DNA of 64,000 nt, taken from NCBI GenBank assembly GCA_963773335.1, contig CAVZAT010000002.1:124001-188000 (forward strand). Reading direction: 5' to 3'. The first letter of the stretch is position 1. Each line of letters starts with the position of its first letter. The notes below the pieces were generated by a model. The model was given only the letters and a program-made list of their open reading frames with translations, did not search any database and was not told where the DNA came from. Both the position numbers and the translations under genes were made by a program. This document shows, in pieces, positions 27,262 to 37,793 of the stretch. This DNA comes from UBA4742 sp963773335. GTDB lineage: Bacteria; Actinomycetota; Acidimicrobiia; Acidimicrobiales; Acidimicrobilacustridaceae.

Positions 27262-29031
27262 CGAGCCCTCCGTTGCACGGTGTCCGAGTCGGTTCCGGCC
27301 GCCGTCGGACGGTCGATGAGCCGTGTCATCACGTCACCCAGCACCGCCTCGGGGTCGACGATCGCGTCCGGGCAGCGCCAGGCGATGAATCGGTCGGGGC
27401 GCACCAACAGGCAGCCGCCGTCGTGGATCTCCCTCGACCGGGTCCACGCCCCGAGCACGTCGTTGTTCGCCTGCCCGAGAGCCACGGGAACGACCTCGAT
27501 GGCCACGTCGAACTCGGCGCTCACCTTGGCGGCTGCGTCGACCCAGGCCTGCCCGTCGACCCCGCAGATGAGCGTGAAGCGGTCGTACGCGCAGAGATCG
27601 ATCGTCGAGACCGGCTGGGCCTCGCGCTCGAGCCAGACATGGGGAAGGTGGGCGCCGGGATGGGTCGTCGCCAGGTGGTACAGATCGGGATCGCGCTCGC
27701 CGACCGGGAAGGGCGTGGCGTCGTCGACGATGGCGGCAGATTCGTAGCGTTGGCCCATCTCGACGCCGTGGGCGTTGAACTGGCCGTCGAGCAGTTCCAT
27801 CGCGGCGAGCAGCTGCTGGCGTCGGGCCTCACCGTCGGGCCCGTGCAGATGGTCGAGCACGGCCGTCGCCTCGTCGTAGCTCTGCCCGCCGTGGAAGCCC
27901 AGGGCCTGAATGTACGGAAGCATCTCTCCGACGCTGCGGATCGATCGATCGACGATCTTGCGGCCTTCTGGGCGGCGCTCCGCGTGGTAGGTGTCGAGCA
28001 GACCGGCGCCGGCCCGTCCGTCGAGAACGAGCCCCAGCTTCCACACCAGGTTGTACGCATCCTGGATCGAGGTGTTCATGCCGAGCCCGTTGGCCGGAGG
28101 GTGACGGTGTGCCGCGTCGCCTGCGAGGAACAGTCGTCCCCGGCGGTACTGCTCAGCGACGACGTTTTGGATCTGCCAGGGACTGACCTTCTTGATGCGC
28201 ACCTCGACGTTCGGATCGCCGATCGCCGCCCGAACCTTCGTCAGCACGGCCTCCTCGGACCGGTCGATCGGGGCCAGGTCGTGCTGGATGAAGATCGTGC
28301 TCCACTCTGTCCACGGCTCGACGCAGGTCCAGATGCTGAACACATCTGCGCTCCCGGGACCGCACACGAAGAACAGCGCGCCCGACCGGTGGGCCGCGTA
28401 CCGGGTGAGGTCGGCTTCGATCCACACCGTGATCGCGTCGCCCAGACCGGCCCCACCCTCGAAGGAGAAGCCACCCTGCTCGCCGACGACGCTGCGGGCT
28501 CCGTCGCAGCCAATGATGTACTTGGCGTCGATCTCGTAGTCGCGACCGCCTCGGCGGTCGCGCACCACCGCGGTCGCGGCACTCCTCGGTCTGGGAGACG
28601 TCGATCACCTCGTGCTCGAAGCGAACCTCGGCGCCGAGCTCGAGGCACGCGTCGAGCATGATCGGCTCGAGCACGTGTTGGGCCGCGTTGCGCATCTCGG
28701 TCGGACTGGCGGCCCGGTAGTCCGCGGCGCGGTCGCCTCCACCGAATGCGGTCATGCGCGAGATCTCCCGACCCGCGAACGACGTGGCGAACGGCTGCGT
28801 CCCCATCATGGCCTGCGGCATGGCCCTGGCCGCCACTCGCTCCTCGATTCCGAGATCACGGAAGATCTCCGACGCTCGTTGGTTCACCACATGGGCACGA
28901 GGTGAATCGGCGGTGCCCGCGTACTTGGAGACCGTCAGCGACGAGATCCCGGCCCGGCTCAACAACGCCGACGCGGTCAACCCGGCCGGTCCCGCTCCGA
29001 CGACGAGCACATCGGTCATCTCCCGTGACAT
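27258..29031 (-). CDS. FAD-dependent aromatic-type monooxygenase, one frameshift
   Basis: Two frames encode one group A flavin hydroxylase of about 590 residues (PheA/TfdB/MhpA type). The N-terminal part has VVGAGPAGLTASALL and runs to about 28580. The rest starts near 28570 and has IIGCDGARSVVG (DG motif), LFLAGDAAHRHPPANGLGMN (GD motif, read as FLAGDAAHRHPP) and the thioredoxin-like C-terminal domain of phenol hydroxylases. The frame change is at about 28573-28585, where a one-base correction restores the order. ATG 29031 follows GGAGGGG closely; ATG 29019 is an alternative start. The enzyme would hydroxylate an aromatic ring with NAD(P)H and oxygen. Its promoter faces the operator at 29101-29116. 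Confidence 0.8.
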
Positions 29032-29100
29032 GGGCCCCTCCACCGTCGATCGCGACGTGACTGTTCATCCGACCAGCCAACTGTCTCATCTCCCATTTCG

Positions 29101-29116
29101 CTTGTCAAGTGACTAG
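29101..29116. promoter_or_regulatory. Probable TetR operator in the monooxygenase / hydrolase gap
   Basis: CTTGTCAAGTGACTAG (halves CTTGTCA and TGACTAG) lies 70 bp upstream of the monooxygenase start, in the divergent gap shared with the alpha/beta hydrolase. It matches the element at 25443-25458 in 13 of 16 positions, and both flanks match too. This suggests joint control by the TetR protein at 25473. Confidence 0.7.
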
Positions 29117-29286
29117 TAAGAGCGGGATGACCGATATGGCCGGGCCGCGGTGGCGAATCCGCTGCGCCGACCGTGGGTAAGAGGGGACGTGTTGAGCGAC
29201 AAGCGCCGGGGGGCCGACGTACGCACTCGAGCGAGGGCTGGCGGCCGCTGTGGCCGCCACAGGCCGCCGGCGCGGGAAGGAGAAAC

Positions 29287-30120
29287 ATGACGAGTCCCGA
29301 GTCGGCAGTACAAACACTGGATCGCCCCGGTGGCCGCATCGCCTACGAGGTGAACGGGGAAGGCCCCTTGGTCGTGTGCGCCCCGGGCATGGGGCGTTTG
29401 CGCAGCAGCTACCGCTACACCGCGCCCGCGCTCACCAGCGCCGGTTTCGGGGTCACCACGATGGACATCCGCGGCCACGGCGACAGTGACGCCAGTTTCG
29501 ATCGTTATGACGACGTCGCGACCGGTGGGGACATGCTCGCACTGGTGGACCATCTCGGTGAGCCGGCCGTGCTGGTCGGCAACTCGATGGCCGCGGGGGC
29601 CGCAGCCTGGGCTGCCGCCGAGGAGCCCGAGGCGGTCGCCGGGCTGGTGCTCGTCGGCCCGTTCCTGCGGAACGCGCCCATGAATCCGCTGATGGTCCTG
29701 GCCTTCAAGGCGATGATGTCGGGGCCGTGGGCGCCGGCGATGTGGCGTTCGTACCTACCCAAGCTGTACCCGGGCCACAAACCGGAGGACTTCGCCGAGC
29801 AGCGTGAGGCCATCGCCTCCAGCATGAAGAAGCCTGGCCACCGCAAAGCGTTCACGGCCACCACGCGGACCAGCCACGCTCCGGTCGAGGAACGGCTCGA
29901 TCAGGTCAGGTCACCGGCGTTGGTGGTGATGGGTGCGCAGGACCCCGACTTCGGGGAACCAGCGGGCGAAGCCCAGTGGATCGGCGAGCAGTTGGACGCC
30001 GAAGTCGTCGTCGTCCCTGACGCCGGGCACTACCCCCACGAGGAGTACCCCGATCGGGTCAATCCCCCGCTGGTTCGGTTCTGTCAGCACGCCACGAGCT
30101 CCGGAGGCCAAGCCACCTGA
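29287..30120 (+). CDS. Alpha/beta hydrolase
   Basis: The 277-residue enzyme has the alpha/beta hydrolase order: an oxyanion region at APGMGRLRSSYRY, DIRGHGDSD, nucleophile serine in VGNSMAAGAA (GxSxG, near residue 99), acid in MGAQDPDFG and His in DAGHYPHEE. It resembles meta-cleavage product hydrolases and general esterases. ATG 29287 has a strong GGAAGGAG Shine-Dalgarno. It is divergent from the flavin monooxygenase and shares its operator-bearing gap, so hydrolysis of a ring-cleavage or ester intermediate in the same pathway is plausible. Confidence 0.9.
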   Translation: MTSPESAVQTLDRPGGRIAYEVNGEGPLVVCAPGMGRLRSSYRYTAPALTSAGFGVTTMDIRGHGDSDASFDRYDDVATGGDMLALVDHLGEPAVLVGNSMAAGAAAWAAAEEPEAVAGLVLVGPFLRNAPMNPLMVLAFKAMMSGPWAPAMWRSYLPKLYPGHKPEDFAEQREAIASSMKKPGHRKAFTATTRTSHAPVEERLDQVRSPALVVMGAQDPDFGEPAGEAQWIGEQLDAEVVVVPDAGHYPHEEYPDRVNPPLVRFCQHATSSGGQAT

Positions 30121-30216
30121 GCCCACCCGCGCGGCACGCAGACACGGGGGGCGAGCTGGTGGGGGTGGTCAACCGCCAGGTGCCGGTGGCCCGGTGGTGA
30201 CGATCTGGGGCGGGTC

Positions 30217-30906
30217 TCAGCGGGCGGCCTGCCCGGCAAGGGCCGGCGTGCCGGCCGCGCCGTCGGACCCAGCTGGCTCCCCTCGGGTGGCAGGGACGGT
30301 CAGACCGCGACCCGCTCCGACGCCGACCAGGATCGACCACAGAGGCAGCAGGAAGGCCGGGGCCAGGAAGAGCGAACCGATCAGGAGCACGCCGACCACG
30401 AGGCTGACGGGTCCCAGCCACCTGGGCACACCGGCCGCGGCCCGGAACTCCAGCCCGAAGAGGAACACGGCCACCCCGCACGTCAGCAGCCCCATGATGA
30501 GGGTGCCGGCGCCGGCTTGGGCCAGCGCGTGGGCGACAGGGATACCGACGAAGCCACCGTTGTCGGTCGTGTTCTGCGCCATCGTGGGGCCAAGCTCGAT
30601 GGCGACGCCGATCATCGCGGCCGCGCAGCCGATCACGGCGAGCAGGTGGGCCATGTCGGCGCGAACCGATCGGGCGAGGCGAGCGCGCAGCTCGGTGAAC
30701 ATCCAGATCATCAGCCAGGTCCCGATCATCAGCACGAACCCGAGCAACGCGCCGATGCCTCTGTGCTGACTCGAGCCGTAGTACTCGTTGAAGCTCTTGG
30801 TGGTTGAGGTCCCGCCGAGACCGGGAACGGTGATGGCGGCGATCAAACCGGCGCCGAACACGAGGCCGGCGGTCACCCCGGCGATGGTCAGACGGTTGCG
30901 GATCAT
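30217..30906 (-). CDS. Multi-pass membrane protein, unknown function
   Basis: The 229-residue protein has about six hydrophobic segments: near residues 8-28, 50-70, 86-106, 122-148, 160-178 and a final pair ending near 205. A Gly/Ala-rich cytoplasmic tail follows. The loop after TM1 has a TTKSFNEYYGSSQHRG motif that I do not recognise. ATG 30906 has a GGAGA Shine-Dalgarno. It lies downstream of, and on the same strand as, the FtsX permease at 31022-33399 with a gap of about 115 bp, so it may be co-transcribed. No function is proposed. Confidence 0.65.
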   Translation of the reverse strand: MIRNRLTIAGVTAGLVFGAGLIAAITVPGLGGTSTTKSFNEYYGSSQHRGIGALLGFVLMIGTWLMIWMFTELRARLARSVRADMAHLLAVIGCAAAMIGVAIELGPTMAQNTTDNGGFVGIPVAHALAQAGAGTLIMGLLTCGVAVFLFGLEFRAAAGVPRWLGPVSLVVGVLLIGSLFLAPAFLLPLWSILVGVGAGRGLTVPATRGEPAGSDGAAGTPALAGQAAR

Positions 30907-31021
30907 GGTGTGTCTCCTTGGTCGGTCGCGACGAACGAACGCTGCGTCGCTTGCAGTGGCCCAGCAGATTTGTTGGTAGGTGGTCGGGGGGCGACGGTGA
31001 GTAGGTGGTCGGTCGGAGGGT

Positions 31022-33399
31022 TCAGCCCGTGCGCAGGACGCGGGCCGCCGGGGTCGCCGCCGCGCGGCGGGCGGGAACCAGGGCGGCGAGGTTGGCGATG
31101 GCGAGCACGCCGACCACGACGAGGCCGAGCGGCTGCATTCGCACCGAGGGATCGGAGATCACGCCGAGCTGGTGCGCGAACGTGATCCACACCCGCCGGC
31201 CGAGCACCACACCGAGCGGCAGGCCGACCAGCAGCGCGGCCAGTCCGACGGTGGTGGCCTGCCAGGCCACCACGCCGCGCAGCTGGCGGGGGACGAGGCC
31301 CAGCACCTTCAACACCGCCAGCTCGCCGCAGCGGCGCCGGATCGCGGTGACGAGCAAGTGGACGAGCGTTCCCAGCGCGAGCAGGGCCAACACGCCGCCG
31401 ACCAGGAGTGGGAGGCCTGCGACTCGACCGAAGTTCACCACGTCGACGGGTTGTTGCGCAGGCATCACGCCGAGCTGCGACCCGCCCGACGAGATGGTGG
31501 CGTCGAGCTCGGTGATGGCGCGATCCACGTCGGTGCCGGGCCGGAAGCGCACGAGCGCGGTCCCGGGCGGGGGTGCGCTGGTCACCCCCACGAGCCGCGC
31601 CAGGCCGGCATGGGTGAGCGCCGTGCCCCGACCGAGGGTGAGCGTGTCGGAAAGGCTGGGGAAGACGGCCGAACCCACGATCGTGAAGGTCTGCGGCTTC
31701 GGCACCTCGGCGAAGGAGAGTGCGACGGTGTCGCCGATGTGTTTGTGCAGCGTGGCCAGCGTCAGCGTGCCGAGCATCACTTCGCGATCGCCGGTGGGGC
31801 GCCGCCCGTTCAGAGCCTCGGGCATCAGGGACGGGCCCCGCACGGCGTCGACGGCGATGCCGTCGGCCTTCACGCCGTTCACGGCGATCGGCACGCCCGC
31901 GTCCCCGGCGCTGATGGCCTCGACCCTGGGGTCCGCCTCGAGCACCGGCAGCGCGGGGTCCACCGACGTGCCCGCGCCCTGGTTCGACGTGACGTAGGCA
32001 TCCCAGTTGGCGCCGTACAGGCGTGGCGTGTCGAGCAGGTGGTCCAGGCTCGACGAGAAGACGACGGCGCCGGCCAGCACCGCGACGCCGATGATGGCGG
32101 TGGCGAGGGTCGAACGGACGGGCAGCGCGGCGCGCCCGCGGCCGGGGTCGAGGGCGAACGACACCCCCGTCGTGGTGGTCACAGGCACGCCCGGGGCGCG
32201 GACCAGCCAGGCCGTGACGGCCGAGGTGCTCCCGGCCCCATCGGGAGCGGACAGCGCCGTGGCCCGGTGGGCGGCTCGCCAGCAGGGCCAGGCGCCGACG
32301 AGCGCGACGACGAGCAGCGTCCCGATGGCACCGAGCCCGAGAGCGGTCACATCCACGGTGAAGCCCGGGTGAGGCTCGGCAGTGCCGGCCAGCCCGACGG
32401 GGAACGCCGGTGAAGCCACCGCGGCCACGGCCGCGGCAACCAGCCCGGCTACCGCGCCGATGAGCACCACGCGCGCCAGACCGACCAACCACAGGTCGCG
32501 GGTGGTCAGGCCGAGCGTGTGCAGCTCCCGGAAGCCGTCGGAGTCGGTCGCGCCCTGGCGCGACAGCAGCTGGGCCACGATGAGCAGCGCCGCCAGCGCG
32601 ATCAGCCCGGCAAGCACCCAGAGGGCTACGGCCTGCACGTGGATGGCCCGCTGCGTGTTCACGCCCGGCCACGCCGGGGAGAAGCCGGAGTAGGCCTTGC
32701 CCTTGCCCAATGCCACCAGCTCCTGCTGGAACGCGGGCAGGTCCCGCATCCCGCGCTTCAGGTGAACGGCGGTGATCGGCATCACCGCCAGGTCCGGGTG
32801 CGCCTTCGTGAACCCCGACGACGTCCACACGGTGTTCGAATCCGACGCGGTCCTGGGTGGGAACTCGCCGGTGGCCGCGTGCACCCCGACCACGTGCAGC
32901 GTGATGGAGTTCGGCTTCCCCGAGGCGCTGAGGAGGGTGACGTGGAAGTCATCGCCCGGAGCGAGGTGGTAGCGCTCGGCAGCGGCGAAGCCGACGGTCA
33001 CCTCGTCGCTCGCCCCCGGCGCGGGTGCTCGACCCGCAGGACCTTGCGTCCCCACTGCGCCAGCTCCGCGGCGTCGTCGGCCGGGGCGATCAGCTCGAGA
33101 TCGGTCGGGTCCAGCGAGACGTAGCCCACCAGTCGGGTGGCGGAACGCACCAGAGGCAGGGCGGCCACCGAGGCGGATGAGAAGTTGGCGAAGCCCGGCG
33201 CCGTGCTGACGTCGGCCACCACGAAGTCGGGTGTGTTGGTGGCCTCCACGAGCCGGGGGTAGGCCGTGTCCGTGCGACGCGCCCCGGCGGCGATCGCGGT
33301 GACCGCACCCGCGAGAAGGCCGATCAGCACGGCCAGGGCCAACCAGCCGAGCCAGCGCCGCCGTAGGTCGGCGCGCACCCGTATGGCGATGGCCGTCAT
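31022..33399 (-). CDS. FtsX-like ABC transporter permease, one frameshift
   Basis: Two frames join into a permease of about 790 residues. The N-terminal part (33399 to about 33010) has a basic leader, TM1 (LALAVLIGLLAGAVTAI) and the signature GARRTDTAYPRL shared with the permease at 6396. The second part (to 31022) has an extracytoplasmic region, a first FtsX core near 32590-32250 and a second near 31420-31050. The frame changes at 33005-33017 in a run of five C on the plus strand, a typical place for an indel. No ATPase gene is adjacent on this strand; the nearest, at 37099, is on the other strand with its own permeases. Confidence 0.8.
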
Positions 33400-33529
33400 C
33401 GGACCCGAGTGTCGCGTGCGGACACCTCGACCGGCTCGGCGGACCCGGCCGGTGGCGACGGAGCCGGCGCGCCGTTGGTTCCCGCGTGCCGCCGAGCGGT
33501 GGCGTTGCCGTTGCCGCCTGCGGGCTCCA

Positions 33530-34557
33530 TCAGATGCTCAGGACCGCCTGCTCGGCGCGGCGCGTCGAGGACCCCTCCTGCCGGTGCCCCTCACGAACCT
33601 CGGCCATTGCGGCCGGGTCGATCTCGTCGGTCCGCGCCACCGCCACCGCGTGGAGGTGATCGCCCGCAACGTCGAGGTGCGGCGGCCTCCCTCCAGCAGG
33701 GCCCGCTCGCCGAGGATGGCGCCCGGGCCGACCTCGGCGACGGGCTCTCCGTCGATCTCCACGGCCAGAACGCCGTCGAGCAGCAGGTACAGCTCCCGCC
33801 CCTCGGAGCCCTGCTCGGTCAGCACGGACCCCTCCTTGATCTTGCACACCCGCGGCTTCTTGCCCGCCTGCATGATCTGTGCGGCGAGTTCGCGCTCGAG
33901 GGCCGTCTCCACCGCCGTGACGAGCGCTGGGCTGTCCTCGTCGCCCCAGGGGGTGTGGCGTCCGACTTGACCGTGGAACCAGCCCTTGAAGTCGGTCAAC
34001 CCCACCTTGGCAGCCAGGTCGCCAGCGTCGTCGTAGATCCAGTGGCGGGGGAACGGCGAGGCGCCCACCAGTTCGAAGGTCGCCCGGCCCTGGGCGTCGA
34101 TGGTCAGTGCGAGGGTGGTCCATACGGCCGGCGACTGCAGGCACACGAACGGCGGCCGGTTCACATGGCGCGGCGCCGGCACCGCGGTGCGGCCACCGGC
34201 CGTCTGCACGAAGCGGGCGGCGCCCTTGGTGACCACCACGGGGTGCTGGATGTCGTCGAAACCCACGGCGGCGAACGTGGCCGCGCCCACCCCGGCGCGC
34301 ACCGTCGTGGAACCCATGACGCCGCCGCCGTCGTAGCGCGTGGCAACGATCCGGTCGTCTTCCACCTCGATCCAGGCCGAGAGCTGGTTGGCGAACCGGA
34401 ACCGGTCCGCGTTGCGCCATGCCTCGAGCTCGTCGAGGTGGTCCGGCGGCGGCTCGTCGTAGTGCGTGACGCCGGCTTCGAAGATCGGCTTCGTCATGCC
34501 CTTCACGGCCTCTGATGGGATCCACGAGACGGAGGTGACGGTGGCGCAGTAGTGCAT
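33530..34557 (-). CDS. Cyclic nucleotide-binding domain protein, paralogue of 14047, 3' frameshift
   Basis: The protein of about 342 residues is closely similar along its whole length to the one at 14047-15057 (VSWIPSEAVKGMTKPIFE; RHVNRPPFVCLQSP; GPGAILGERALLEGGRRTST). It consists of the same unrecognised N-terminal region and a cyclic-nucleotide-binding domain whose phosphate cassette keeps Glu and Arg. Near 33648-33656 one G appears missing, which shifts the frame. Reading on in the next frame gives a tail ending at 33530 that resembles the paralogue's end, while the uncorrected frame stops at 33538. ATG 34557 was chosen by homology. It is followed downstream on the same strand by the FtsX permease gene. 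Confidence 0.75.
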
Positions 34558-34861
34558 ACCGGGACCGTACGGAGCCGCCAGCGGGGCGCCCAGGGGGCAG
34601 ACCTCGCGACATGAGGGGTGTTACCACCACGTCCGCCACGGGGTCCTGCCCCCCTGTTGCGCCGCGACGACCGCCGGTCTGATGGCCTCGTGAGCGACGA
34701 GGACGCCGCCATCACCTCCTTGCTGGCGGACGACAACCTGTTGGTGCTGAGGGGGTGCGCAACGCCGGGCCATTGCGAGCTGGTGATGACCTTCGCGCCG
34801 GTGACGCCGCGGGCGCTGTGCGCCGCGAGGAACGCCCAGTGGCGGTCCGTATAGTGCGGGC

Positions 34862-35989
34862 GTGCTGCTGAGCCGTGGTGAGATCCGCCACGCCCGAGTG
34901 CGCTTCGGGTTGCTGGCCGGGGCCATCGGCCTGCTCATCTTCCTGGTCTTCTTCCAGCAGACGCTGCTCGGATCGCTGCTGAACAGCTTCACCGGGGCTC
35001 TCCGGAACCAGTCGGGCGCGGTGCTGGTCTACAGCGCCGATGCTCGCAACAGCCTGGAGGGCAGCGTCGTGTCCCCCGCGGTGGTGGCGCAGGTGGCGGC
35101 GGTCCCGGGGGTGGCTCAGGCCGGGCCCCTGGGTGAGTCCACCCTCACCTTCGTGGCCAAGGGCCAGCAGGTCGATGTGGCCGTGCTGGGGGCCGAGCCG
35201 GGCAAGCCGGGCCAGCCGACCAAGGTCGTGCGGGGTCGGGCGGCTACCGGGCCCGGCGAGGGGGTGGCCAGCTCCGAGGACGTGGCCAAGGGGTTCGCCA
35301 TCGGCGACACGGTTACCACGGCGGCCGGCGACTCACCCGTCACCATCGTTGGGCTGACCAAGCAGAGCCAGTTCAGCGTCCAGCCCACCCTGTTCGTCAC
35401 CTTCGACACCTACACCACCCTGCGCAAGGCGGCCAACCCCGACGCCACTGAGATCCCACCCTCCGCGGTGGCGGTGATCCCGGCGGCCGACACCAGCCCG
35501 GCCACGGTGGCCGCCTCGATCAACGCCGCGGTGTCGGGCGTGAAGGCTGTGACCCGTTCCGACGCCGTGGCCAACGCGCCCGGGGTGTCGTCCGTGCAGG
35601 GCTCGTTCGCCATCCTTCTGGCGCTGGCCATCGTGGTGGTCGCCTTGGTCACCGGCTTCTTCTTCCTGATCCTCACCGTCCAGAAGTCGGCGTCGCTCAC
35701 GCTCCTGCGGGCCGTGGGCGCACCGGCGGGATACCTGATACGTGGGCTGCTCCAGCAGGTGCTCCTGGTGCTGGGCGTGGCCCTGGTGGTGGCGGTGGGC
35801 CTGCTGGCCGGGGTCACGGCCCTGGCGCGCACCGGGATTGCGCTGACCGTCGAACCCGGGGCGCTGCTCACCAGCACGTTGATCATCGTGGCCCTTTCGT
35901 TGCTGGGCGTGGCCTTCTCGGTGTGGCGGGTCCTGCGCATCGAGCCGATCCACGCCGTGAGCCACCAGGGACCAGGGGGCCTCGAATGA
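34862..35989 (+). CDS. FtsX-like ABC permease (MacB/LolE class), first of a pair
   Basis: The 375-residue permease has TM1 (LLAGAIGLLIFLVFFQQT) and a periplasm-side MacB-like domain (about 45-225) with GDTVTTAAGDSPVTIVG. Three C-terminal TM helices (LALAIVVVALVTGFFFLI, LVLGVALVVAVGLLAG and the last before VLRIEPIHAV) complete the FtsX core. It is a single-core permease, unlike the double-core proteins elsewhere in the window. Start is GTG 34862. Its stop overlaps the next permease start (ATGA), and the ATPase follows, giving a complete exporter operon with two different permease subunits like LolCDE. Confidence 0.9.
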   Translation: MLLSRGEIRHARVRFGLLAGAIGLLIFLVFFQQTLLGSLLNSFTGALRNQSGAVLVYSADARNSLEGSVVSPAVVAQVAAVPGVAQAGPLGESTLTFVAKGQQVDVAVLGAEPGKPGQPTKVVRGRAATGPGEGVASSEDVAKGFAIGDTVTTAAGDSPVTIVGLTKQSQFSVQPTLFVTFDTYTTLRKAANPDATEIPPSAVAVIPAADTSPATVAASINAAVSGVKAVTRSDAVANAPGVSSVQGSFAILLALAIVVVALVTGFFFLILTVQKSASLTLLRAVGAPAGYLIRGLLQQVLLVLGVALVVAVGLLAGVTALARTGIALTVEPGALLTSTLIIVALSLLGVAFSVWRVLRIEPIHAVSHQGPGGLE

Positions 35990-37086
35990 GGGTGGCTCTG
36001 GTCGAGCTGCGCCGCCGCCCCGGTCGGTTCGCGCCTGCCGTCATCGCGCCTGCTCCTGTTGACCGTCCTGTTGCTGATGCTGGGAGGCCTGCTGGACGGG
36101 CTCTACAACGGCTCGACCGGTGCGCTGCGGTCCCAGCCGGGTCAGCTGTTGACCTTCTCGGCCGACGCGAAGCTGTCGGTGGTGCGCTCCCGCATCGACA
36201 CGGCCACCACGGCCGAGGTGTCGGCGGTAGCCGGAGTGGAACAGGTGGGCGGGTTGGGGACGGCCCTGTTGGGTGCCGAGGTCCCGGGCCGCAGCGCCGA
36301 GGCCAGCGTCGCGCTGTTCGGCTACCAGCTCCCGCCGACCGGGGTGCCCGCGCCCCGGCCAAGCTCGGCGACGTCTACGCCGACACCAGCCTGAAGGCCT
36401 ATGGGGTGAAGCAGGGCCAGACGCTGCTGGTCGGTCCCCGCCACGATCCGGTGGTGGTGATCGGTTGGGTGTCGGACACCAACTTCCTGCTCCAGGGTGG
36501 GTTGTGGGGCAACGTCGAGACCTGGCGAGCGGCCCTGGCCTCGGCCCGGCCCGACCAGGTCCTGGCCCCGGGGACCTACCAGGTGCTGACCGTCGTGACC
36601 CGGCCCGGCGCCGACCCGACCGAGGTGGCGACAGCCATCGACCGGGCCACCCACGGCACCACGCGGACGGTGACCCGGGCAGCCGCCGTGAACTCCCTGC
36701 CCGGCATCGAACAGCAACGGTCGACCTTCAACGCCATCATCTACACGACGTTCCTGGTGGCCGCCCTGGTGGTCGCCCTCTTCTTCGCCCTGCTCACACT
36801 GGAACGGCTGGGCATGTACGCGGTGTTCAAGGCCCTCGGGGCGTCCAGCCGCCAGATCTTCGTCCAAGTGGTGGTCCAGGCCGTGCTCATCGCCGTGCTC
36901 GCCTTCGTGGTGGGCGCCGCCCTCGCCTTCGCCGCCCAGGGCGCCGTCCCGCCGGCGGTGCCGCTGCAGGTCACTTCGAGCCGGGCCGTCCAGGTCGTGA
37001 TCGGTCTGGTCGTCATGTCTGCCCTCGGGTCGGCGCTCTCGCTGCGCCGGGTCATCCGCATCGATCCCGCAACCGCCATCGGCTGA
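35986..37086 (+). CDS. FtsX-like ABC permease, second of a pair, two frameshifts
   Basis: The start (ATG 35986, MRVALVELRRRPGRF) and the end (from about 36360) are in one frame. The segment 36050-36355, with TM1 (LLLLTVLLLMLGGLLDGLYN) and the beginning of the outer domain, is in another. Correcting indels near 36043-36052 and 36350-36362 gives a permease of about 365 residues homologous to its neighbour. Three C-terminal helices and the closing VIRIDPATAIG parallel VLRIEPIHAV in the first permease. Both changes are in G/C runs. It is coupled to the upstream permease by overlap and followed 12 bp later by the ATPase. Confidence 0.75.
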   Translation: MRVALVELRRRPGRFAPAVIAPAPVDRPVADAGRPAGRALQRLDRCAAVPAGSAVDLLGRREAVGGALPHRHGHHGRGVGGSRSGTGGRVGDGPVGCRGPGPQRRGQRRAVRLPAPADRGARAPAKLGDVYADTSLKAYGVKQGQTLLVGPRHDPVVVIGWVSDTNFLLQGGLWGNVETWRAALASARPDQVLAPGTYQVLTVVTRPGADPTEVATAIDRATHGTTRTVTRAAAVNSLPGIEQQRSTFNAIIYTTFLVAALVVALFFALLTLERLGMYAVFKALGASSRQIFVQVVVQAVLIAVLAFVVGAALAFAAQGAVPPAVPLQVTSSRAVQVVIGLVVMSALGSALSLRRVIRIDPATAIG

Positions 37087-37098
37087 GGCCAGGAGCTC

Positions 37099-37773
37099 AT
37101 GACTGCGCTGCAACTCGACAACGTGCGCAAGACCTATCGGTCGGGCGAGGACGACATCGTGGCCGTGGCCGGTGCCACCCTGGAGGTGGACGACGCGGAG
37201 ATCCTGGCCTTGGTCGGCCCGTCCGGTTCGGGCAAGACCACGCTGCTGTCCATGGCCGGGGGCCTGCTCTCGCCCACCGACGGTCGGGTGGTGGTGGCCG
37301 GCGAGGACATCAGCGGCTACGACCCCAAGCGGCTGACGCGGTTCCGTCGCGAGAGCGTCGGGTTCGTGTTCCAGAGCGTGAACCTGGTTCCGTTCCTGAC
37401 CGCCCGGGAGAACCTCCTGGTGGTGGCCGACTTCGACCGACGGGACAAGAAGAAGGCGGCAGCCCGGGCCGATCAGCTGTTGAGTGAACTGGGTCTGGGA
37501 GAGCGCCGGTCGAACCTGCCCGGTCAGCTGTCGGGTGGGGAGCGCCAGCGGGTGGCAGTGGGCCGGGCCTTCATGAACGAGCCCGCTTTGGTGCTGATCG
37601 ACGAACCCACCTCGGCGCTGGACACCAAACTGGGCGAGCAGGTCATGGAGTTGATCGTGAGCGAGGTGAGGGCCCGCGACACCGCGGCGGTCATCGTGAC
37701 CCACGACCTGCGCATGACCCACTACGCGGATCGCACCACCAAGATCATCGACGGGGTGCTCGAGGCGCCCTGA
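37099..37773 (+). CDS. ABC transporter ATP-binding protein (LolD/MacB class)
   Basis: The 224-residue ATPase has Walker A GPSGSGKTT (about 41-49), a Q-loop in FVFQSVNLVPF, signature LSGGERQRVAVGRA, Walker B LVLIDEPTSALD and an H-loop in IVTHDLR. It is a compact LolD-type subunit without extra domains, as expected for an FtsX-permease partner. It is the third gene of the operon 34862-37773. The ATG has AGGAGCTC just upstream. The exporter may release lipoproteins, lipids or peptides from the membrane; the substrate is not evident. Confidence 0.9.
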   Translation: MTALQLDNVRKTYRSGEDDIVAVAGATLEVDDAEILALVGPSGSGKTTLLSMAGGLLSPTDGRVVVAGEDISGYDPKRLTRFRRESVGFVFQSVNLVPFLTARENLLVVADFDRRDKKKAAARADQLLSELGLGERRSNLPGQLSGGERQRVAVGRAFMNEPALVLIDEPTSALDTKLGEQVMELIVSEVRARDTAAVIVTHDLRMTHYADRTTKIIDGVLEAP

Positions 37774-37793
37774 GGGCAGTCCGTCCGTGCGCC

